Positions 5,839 to 9,662 of a DNA stretch of 9,662 nucleotides are shown here, piece after piece. Within the stretch, counting starts at the first letter, position 1. Each line of letters opens with the position of its first letter. Origin of the DNA: Thiomonas sp. (GTDB lineage: Bacteria; Pseudomonadota; Gammaproteobacteria; Burkholderiales; Burkholderiaceae_C). The translations under genes were made by a program, and so were the position numbers. Under the pieces are notes generated by a model, which was not told the origin of the DNA, made no database searches, and saw only the letters and a list, made by a program, of their open reading frames with translations. The DNA is taken from NCBI GenBank assembly GCA_028706735.1, contig JAQTVS010000063.1, positions 1-9,662 of the forward strand. Reading direction: 5' to 3'.

Positions 5839-6660
5839 ATGGCTTCACTGAGCGATGTGCGCAGCTTGCTGGTGGAACCCGGCAAGGCGCTCGACCTGAA
5901 AGACCTGCCGACCCAGCTCGACCTTCCCGGCGACCCACCCAAGGACGCTCTGGAAGCAGAACTCGCCGCCCTGCGCGAGCAGATCGGCGACATCCAGGAC
6001 CTGCTGTTCACCCGCCGCGAGCAGGCTCTGCTGGTCGTGTTGCAGGGCATGGATTCGGCGGGCAAGGACAGCACCACCAAGGCGGTGTTCACCGGAGTGA
6101 ACCCGCTGGGCATTCGCGCTGCCTCGTTCAGCGTGCCCACGCCGCAGGAGCGGCGCCATGACTACCTCTGGCGGGTGCATGCGCAAGTGCCGCCGCTGGG
6201 CTGCATTGGCGTGTTCAACCGCAGCCACTATGAGGAGCCGGTCATCCGCCGCGTGCATGGCGAGATCAAGAACGGCGAGATGAAGCGCTACCTGCGGCAG
6301 ATCGCCGATTTCGAGCAGATGCTCGCAGAATCGGGCACGGCCATCGTCAAATGTTTTCTGCACCTGAGCTTTGACGAACAACGCGAGCGCCTGCAGGAGC
6401 GCATCGACAACCCGCTGAAAAACTGGAAATTCGACCCGTCCGATCTACAGGAGCGCACCTATTGGAGCGCCTATCAGTCCGCCTACAGCCAGGCGCTCGA
6501 AGCCACGTCCACTGCGCAAGCGCCCTGGTATGTGGTGCCGGCGGACCGCAAGCCGGTGCGCAATCTGATCGTCGCGCGCCTGGTGCTGGAGGCGCTGAAA
6601 AACCTCAAGGCGGCGCCGCCCGATCGCAAGCCGGAACTGGCCAGCCTGAAAGTGCGCTGA
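5839..6660 (+). CDS. ppk2: Polyphosphate kinase 2, class III-like
   Basis: A 273-residue, single-domain enzyme starting at ATG 5839. GAGGG (5827-5831) overlaps the stop of the Sel1 gene and sits 7 nt from the start. Walker A is GMDSAGKDS (residues 70-78). DYLWRVHAQVP (108-118) and the Walker B-region motif FNRSHYEE (126-133) match class III PPK2 rather than the FDRSWYNRAGVE form of classes I and II. The arginine-rich lid region follows (RERLQERIDNPLKNWKF, about 182-198), then TSTAQAPWYVVPADRKPVRN. Class III enzymes move phosphate from polyphosphate to AMP and ADP; here that is inferred from motifs. Length is normal for the family. Two small deviations stand out: HYEE-P where well-studied members have HYED-V, and Ser78 where Gly is common. 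Convergent with cytochrome b561, 7 nt apart. Confidence 0.93.
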   Translation: MASLSDVRSLLVEPGKALDLKDLPTQLDLPGDPPKDALEAELAALREQIGDIQDLLFTRREQALLVVLQGMDSAGKDSTTKAVFTGVNPLGIRAASFSVPTPQERRHDYLWRVHAQVPPLGCIGVFNRSHYEEPVIRRVHGEIKNGEMKRYLRQIADFEQMLAESGTAIVKCFLHLSFDEQRERLQERIDNPLKNWKFDPSDLQERTYWSAYQSAYSQALEATSTAQAPWYVVPADRKPVRNLIVARLVLEALKNLKAAPPDRKPELASLKVR

Positions 6661-6667
6661 CTGCGCG

Positions 6668-7201
6668 TCACCACATCCGCCGCAAACTGCCGTCACGCAG
6701 AACAAGTGCGTGGTAAAGCGCCGCGGCGACATGCAGCCCAATCAATCCGAGCAGCCCCAGGGCGAGCACCTGATGGAGTTCGCCCAGCAGTTCCGCCCAA
6801 CTGGCGTTGGCCGGAAACAGGGCGGGCAGCGCAAGCAGGCCGAGCCAGTGCACGGGCCAGTCTCGCGCCGAGGCGGCAAGCCAGCCAAGCAGGGGAAGGC
6901 CGAGAAACCCGGCGTAGAGCAGCCCATGCGTGGCCTGCGCAGAGCGCGCCTGCCATGCGGGCATGGGCGGGTGGGGTGGCGGGGTTTTGACTAGCCGCCA
7001 CGCCAAGCGCAGCACGATGAGACTCAGCACCGCCGTCCCGACGCCGATATGCCAGGCCGACAACGCCGCTTCTGGCGCGCCGCGGTGATCGGTCATCAGC
7101 CAGGCCAGCGGGTATTCCATCAGAATGAGCGCGACGACCGACCAATGCAGCAGCCGGGAGATGGGGTGATAGCGTGCCGTGGGCAAAGCAAGGGTGGACA
7201 T
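6668..7201 (-). CDS. Cytochrome b561 (CybB/YodB type), inner membrane
   Basis: A 177-residue protein with four hydrophobic segments (about 15-36, 48-70, 92-111 and 140-165). Candidate haem ligands are His12 and His19 before or in helix 1, His51 at the start of helix 2 (AWHIGVG), and His143 and His157 in helix 4 (LHQVLALGLLGLIGLHVAAALYH has them spaced 14 apart). YHPISRLLHW at residues 11-20 and the HIGVG motif are typical of bacterial b561 proteins, which pass electrons from the quinone pool. Size matches the family. ATG 7201 is the first possible start after an in-frame stop. No Shine-Dalgarno sequence is visible, and a GC-rich inverted repeat lies just upstream. No electron-transfer partner (such as a YceI protein) is encoded in the window. 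Confidence 0.9.
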   Translation of the reverse strand: MSTLALPTARYHPISRLLHWSVVALILMEYPLAWLMTDHRGAPEAALSAWHIGVGTAVLSLIVLRLAWRLVKTPPPHPPMPAWQARSAQATHGLLYAGFLGLPLLGWLAASARDWPVHWLGLLALPALFPANASWAELLGELHQVLALGLLGLIGLHVAAALYHALVLRDGSLRRMW

Positions 7202-7210
7202 GGCGGGAAA

Positions 7211-7232
7211 GGCCGCAACAAACGTCGCGGCC
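7211..7232. repeat. Inverted repeat in the 5' leader of cytochrome b561
   Basis: GGCCGC (7211-7216) and GCGGCC (7227-7232) are perfect reverse complements around a 10-nt AT-richer loop. The repeat begins 9 nt before the start codon of the minus-strand gene, covering the place where a ribosome site would lie. It could be a regulator half-site pair or an mRNA hairpin affecting translation. In DNA this GC-rich, a 6-bp match can also arise by chance. Confidence 0.35.
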
Positions 7233-7270
7233 GGAAGTCAGAATCTCCACACCCTAAGGCAGGTCACTTA

Positions 7271-7329
7271 GCGCTTCCTGAGCGCCCCAGCGGGGGTCAA
7301 GGACACTTGGGACGGCCCTGCGTTTCCTT
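7271..7329. repeat. Structured intergenic repeat, copy C (degenerate)
   Basis: The 18-nt core ACTTGGGACGGCCCTGCG (7305-7322) differs from copy B at one position. It is flanked by AAGGA (7299-7303) and TCCTT (7325-7329), which are complementary to each other but differ from the arms of copies A and B. Module 1 is shortened to GAGCGCCCC-AGC-GGGGG (7280-7296). A further small stem, GCGCT / AGCGC, lies at 7271-7285. As with copy B, it sits just downstream of a minus-strand gene (the PsiF-like gene, 31 nt away), in the same orientation, consistent with a 3'-end function. Nothing else is visible in 7233-7360. Confidence 0.65.
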
Positions 7330-7360
7330 TGGAGATCGAGGGCGGCGCATCAATAGCGCA

Positions 7361-7801
7361 TCAGTTGCAGGTCTTGCCATGCGCCGGGTGGTCGCCAGCG
7401 GCCTTCGCGGCCGATTCCGCCATGTACGCGCCGTGCTTGGTCTTGCCGTAATACTTGTCGCCCGGGCAGTGATAGACCTTGGTCGAGGCATTCACCCACA
7501 CCTTGCCCGCGCCGCCACCGGCAGCCGCAGCCATGCTGGAGCCGGTGGCGGCTGCGTGTTTGGCTTCTTCTTTCTTGGATTCCTTGGCGGCAGGCGCCGC
7601 AGCGGGAGCGGCAGCATCGGCCTTGCTCTCGCAGGATTTGATGAAATCCTTGCGGTCCTTGCCTTTCAGACTTTGTTCCTTGGCCTGCTTTTCGCACTGC
7701 ACTTTTGCTTCGTGGTTTTTCAGCAGGCTGGCCGAGGCGATGGCGGGGAAGGCGAGCGCGGTGCAGGTCAGGGCGGCGGCGAGCAGGGAGGTGGTTTTCA
7801 T
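7361..7801 (-). CDS. Small secreted PsiF-repeat protein with C-terminal YHCPG domain
   Basis: A 146-residue protein. ATG 7801 is preceded by AGGA (7809-7812) at 7 nt spacing. A signal peptide spans about residues 1-24 ([11 protein letters not shown] to IASA), so the product is probably periplasmic. Residues 30-61 form one PsiF-type repeat: Cys-x-x-x-Ala, LKGKDRKDF, then a second Cys. A low-complexity Ala/Lys/Glu linker follows. The C-terminal 45 residues ([19 protein letters not shown] to AHGKTC) resemble a short domain common in proteobacterial secreted proteins of unknown role. PsiF itself is a phosphate-starvation-inducible protein, but the repeat alone does not show phosphate regulation and no Pho box is evident. 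Four Cys in the mature chain (two in each domain) could form disulfides or bind metal. Apparently monocistronic. Confidence 0.82.
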   Translation of the reverse strand: MKTTSLLAAALTCTALAFPAIASASLLKNHEAKVQCEKQAKEQSLKGKDRKDFIKSCESKADAAAPAAAPAAKESKKEEAKHAAATGSSMAAAAGGGAGKVWVNASTKVYHCPGDKYYGKTKHGAYMAESAAKAAGDHPAHGKTCN

Positions 7802-7928
7802 GGGGATGTCCTATTTTCAGGAGGATTGGAGGGCGGGCAGAACCAAGATTCAGCCTGCGCGCACTGTACCCAGAGCGCCCGGTTTCATCATGCACCGTAA
7901 ACCACATTTCACCGATGTCACCGGAGGT

Positions 7929-7971
7929 AAAAAATGAAACATCCGGAACGCATGGCTGCGATCCGGATGTT
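7929..7971 (-). terminator. Intrinsic terminator of tldD
   Basis: AACATCCGGA (7938-7947) and TCCGGATGTT (7962-7971) form a perfect 10-bp stem. Inside it, CGC/GCG (7949-7951 / 7958-7960) adds three more pairs across an A-A mismatch, leaving a 6-nt loop. On the minus strand the stem is followed by TCATTTTTTACC, a good uridine tract. It lies 26 nt after the tldD stop codon. The A-tract on the plus strand precedes the stem, so it works for tldD only. Confidence 0.85.
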
Positions 7972-7997
7972 GTGGCCGAGGCGTGATCGGTCAGTGC

Positions 7998-9461
7998 TCA
8001 GCCCGTGCCGCCCACGGTCACGCCGTCGATGCGCAGGGTTGGCTGGCCCACGCCGACGGGCACACTCTGGCCTTCCTTGCCGCAGGTGCCCACGCCGCTG
8101 TCCAGGCGCAGGTCGTTGCCGATCATGCTGACGCGGGTGAGCGCGTCGGGACCATTGCCAATCAGCGTGGCGCCTTTCACCGGATAGAGCGGTTTGCCTT
8201 TTTCCACCCACCAGGCTTCGCTCGCGGAGAACACGAACTTGCCGCTGGTGATGTCCACCTGGCCGCCGCCGAAGTTCACCGCGTACAGGCCGCGGTCGAT
8301 GCTGGCGAGGATTTCTGCCGGATCGCGGTCGCCCGCCAGCATGTAGGTGTTGGTCATGCGCGGCATGGGCACATGCGCGTAGCTTTCGCGGCGGCCATTG
8401 CCCGTGGGCGCGCGGCCCATCAGCCGGGCGTTGAGCATGTCCTGCATATAGCCCACCAAAATGCCGTCCTCGATCAGCACATTGCGCTGCGTCGGGTTGC
8501 CTTCGTCGTCCACATTGAGCGAACCACGCCGGTCGGGCAGGGTGCCGTCGTCAAGCACGGTCACGCCCTTGGCGGCGACGCGCTGGCCCATGCGGCCAGC
8601 AAACGCGCTCGATCCCTTGCGGTTGAAGTCGCCTTCCAGACCGTGGCCCACCGCTTCATGCAATAGCACGCCGGGCCAGCCGGGGCCAAGCACCACGCTC
8701 ATCTCGCCCGCAGGTGCTGGGCGCGATTCGAGGTTGACCAGCGCGGTGTTCACCGCCTCATCGACATACTGCGCGATGAGCGCATCGTCGAAGTAGCCCA
8801 GGCTATAGCGCCCGCCGCCGCCGGACGAGCCCGACTCGCGCCGCCCGTTCTGCTCGACGATCACGTTCACGCTCAGGCGCACCAGCGGGCGCACGTCGGC
8901 GGCGAGCAGGCCGTCGGAGCGCAGCACCAGCATCACATCGTGTTCGCCACCCAGGCTGGCCATGACCTGCACCACGCGCGGGTCTTTGGTGCGCGCCAGC
9001 CGGTCCACCTTTTGCAGCAGCGCCACCTTGGCGTTGGAATCGAGCGCGCCCAGCGGGTCGGCCGCACCGTAAAGCACGCGCGCCGCGCTGCGGCGGGTGT
9101 CGCTGGGCACTTTGGCGCCGCCATTGCCTGCACGGGCAATGCTGCGCACCGTGTCGGCGGCTTCGAGCAGGGCCAGCTCGGAAATATCGTCGGAATAGGC
9201 GAAGGCGGTTTTCTCGCCCTGCACCGCGCGGATGCCGAAGCCCTGCTCGATGTCGAAGCTGCCCGATTTCACCATGCCTTCTTCCAGGCTCCAGCCCTCG
9301 GAGCGGGTGTATTGCAGGTAGATGTCGGCGTAGTCGAGCCGGTGCTCGAACACCTTGCCCAGCGCACGCTGCAGGGCTGTTTCGTCGATCTGATAGGGGT
9401 CGAGCAAGACGCGGCGCGCCTCGTCGAGGCGCAACAGCGCGGGTTCGGTCATCATATTCAT
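7998..9461 (-). CDS. tldD: TldD metalloprotease
   Basis: A 487-residue protein of full family length. The zinc-site motif HEAVGH (residues 268-273, in [15 protein letters not shown]) matches the TldD HExxxH signature. The family's third ligand is probably Cys460 in [11 protein letters not shown]. Other landmarks are [19 protein letters not shown] near the N-terminus, and [17 protein letters not shown] and [13 protein letters not shown] in the C-terminal domain. TldD pairs with TldE (PmbA) to form a heterodimeric protease that degrades unfolded peptides, known from microcin B17 maturation and CcdA turnover. No tldE is seen in this window. The start is taken as ATG 9461, 7 nt after a TACAAT box, which would give a leaderless mRNA; ATG 9455 and ATG 9452 are also in frame. 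No Shine-Dalgarno sequence is visible. Lies 75 nt downstream of moaC on the same strand, with its own terminator. Confidence 0.96.
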   Translation of the reverse strand: MNMMTEPALLRLDEARRVLLDPYQIDETALQRALGKVFEHRLDYADIYLQYTRSEGWSLEEGMVKSGSFDIEQGFGIRAVQGEKTAFAYSDDISELALLEAADTVRSIARAGNGGAKVPSDTRRSAARVLYGAADPLGALDSNAKVALLQKVDRLARTKDPRVVQVMASLGGEHDVMLVLRSDGLLAADVRPLVRLSVNVIVEQNGRRESGSSGGGGRYSLGYFDDALIAQYVDEAVNTALVNLESRPAPAGEMSVVLGPGWPGVLLHEAVGHGLEGDFNRKGSSAFAGRMGQRVAAKGVTVLDDGTLPDRRGSLNVDDEGNPTQRNVLIEDGILVGYMQDMLNARLMGRAPTGNGRRESYAHVPMPRMTNTYMLAGDRDPAEILASIDRGLYAVNFGGGQVDITSGKFVFSASEAWWVEKGKPLYPVKGATLIGNGPDALTRVSMIGNDLRLDSGVGTCGKEGQSVPVGVGQPTLRIDGVTVGGTG

Positions 9462-9468
9462 GCGCCCG

Positions 9469-9474
9469 ATTGTA
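9469..9474 (-). promoter_or_regulatory. Candidate -10 box (TACAAT) of tldD
   Basis: On the minus strand TACAAT (9474-9469) is followed by CGGGCGC and then ATG at 9461. It matches the -10 consensus at 5 of 6 positions. A convincing -35 is not visible at 16-18 nt. The 7-nt distance to ATG places the transcription start at or within a base or two of the start codon. Confidence 0.45.
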
Positions 9475-9514
9475 GGAACAGCGGCATGTCCCTGCGCGCG
9501 GGGCGGTTCAGGCG

Positions 9515-9549
9515 CGCCTCGGCCTTGGCCGGGCGCTCAGGCCGAGGCG
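9515..9549 (-). terminator. 10-bp inverted repeat over the moaC stop codon
   Basis: CGCCTCGGCC (9515-9524) and GGCCGAGGCG (9540-9549) are perfect reverse complements with a 15-nt loop that contains the moaC stop codon (9537-9539). The right arm encodes the last moaC codons. There is no T-tract on the minus strand after the stem. It may therefore be a U-less 3'-end hairpin, an mRNA stabiliser, or a weak attenuator between moaC and tldD, rather than a classical terminator. Confidence 0.45.
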
Positions 9550-9662
9550 ACCCAGTCGCCCGATTTGCCGCCGTGCTTTTCGAGCAGGCGCACGCCGTCG
9601 ATGGTCATGCCGCGGTCCACCGCCTTGCACATGTCATAGATGGTGAGCAGGCCGATCTGCAC
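9537..9662 (-). CDS. moaC: MoaC, cyclic pyranopterin monophosphate synthase (3' part)
   Basis: Only the last 41 codons lie in the window; the gene continues beyond 9662. The residues [29 protein letters not shown] are the highly conserved C-terminus of MoaC. The Asp and Lys of YDMCK correspond to Asp128 and Lys131 of the E. coli enzyme, which are in the active site. MoaC acts with MoaA in the first step of molybdenum cofactor synthesis, turning the cyclic GTP intermediate into cyclic pyranopterin monophosphate in the cytosol. The stop TGA lies in the loop of an inverted repeat. No other moa gene is visible here. Confidence 0.95.
   Translation of the reverse strand: MQIGLLTIYDMCKAVDRGMTIDGVRLLEKHGGKSGDWVASA

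Noticed and set aside
5208..6140. A 310-codon minus-strand frame across the Sel1-PPK2 junction
   Set aside because: It runs antisense through two well-supported genes and shows no domain.
7983..8666. A 227-codon plus-strand frame opposite tldD
   Set aside because: Shadow of tldD; His/Ala-rich with no recognisable motif.
1..9662. Mobile element, CRISPR array, tRNA or phage genes
   Set aside because: No regularly spaced repeats, transposase, integrase, phage structural motifs or cloverleaf sequence could be found on either strand; gene content is uniform in GC and style.

Overview
The window comes from a high-GC bacterium. Gene content and protein style (a Burkholderiales-type YgcG/LemA/TPM operon, a class III PPK2, a PsiF-repeat protein with a Tyr-His-Cys-Pro-Gly tail domain, TldD next to MoaC) suggest a betaproteobacterium of the Burkholderiales, perhaps Thiomonas-like. 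This is inference from protein character; no rRNA or other marker is present. The genes look chromosomal and mostly housekeeping or cell-envelope. There is no transposase, integrase, CRISPR array, tRNA or rRNA.

Layout, left to right. Positions 1-155 hold no convincing gene, but contain a perfect 8-bp palindrome and a -10-like TAGAAT. A tiny 23-codon frame then overlaps the start of a large AsmA-family protein (220-2544, +). AsmA converges on a three-gene minus-strand operon read lemA (4801-4181), ygcG-like TPM protein (4174-3302), cytoplasmic-type TPM protein (3300-2794), with gaps of 6 and 1 nt. The convergent gap 2545-2793 is filled by two copies of a structured intergenic repeat. Divergent from lemA is a plus-strand pair: a Sel1-repeat protein (4923-5828) and, 10 nt on, a class III polyphosphate kinase 2 (5839-6660). 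PPK2 converges with 7 nt spacing on a minus-strand cytochrome b561 (7201-6668). Behind it lie a third, degenerate repeat copy, a small secreted PsiF-repeat protein (7801-7361, -), a clear intrinsic terminator (7929-7971) and tldD (9461-7998, -). The window ends in the 3' part of moaC (9662-9537, -).

How the genes relate. LemA and the two TPM proteins form a recognised envelope-associated cluster whose biochemical role is poorly defined. Sel1 and PPK2 are probably co-transcribed, which hints at a scaffold protein acting with nucleotide re-phosphorylation from polyphosphate. AsmA (envelope lipid trafficking), cytochrome b561 (membrane electron transfer), TldD (metalloprotease) and MoaC (molybdenum cofactor) look like independent units.

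The most notable non-gene signals are two. First, an intergenic repeat occurs three times with an almost invariant 18-nt core, while the flanking arms change in sequence yet stay complementary. Second, two ATGs (156 and 9461) each sit exactly 7 nt after a TANAAT hexamer, the arrangement expected of leaderless transcripts. I did not find a convincing new multi-gene system.
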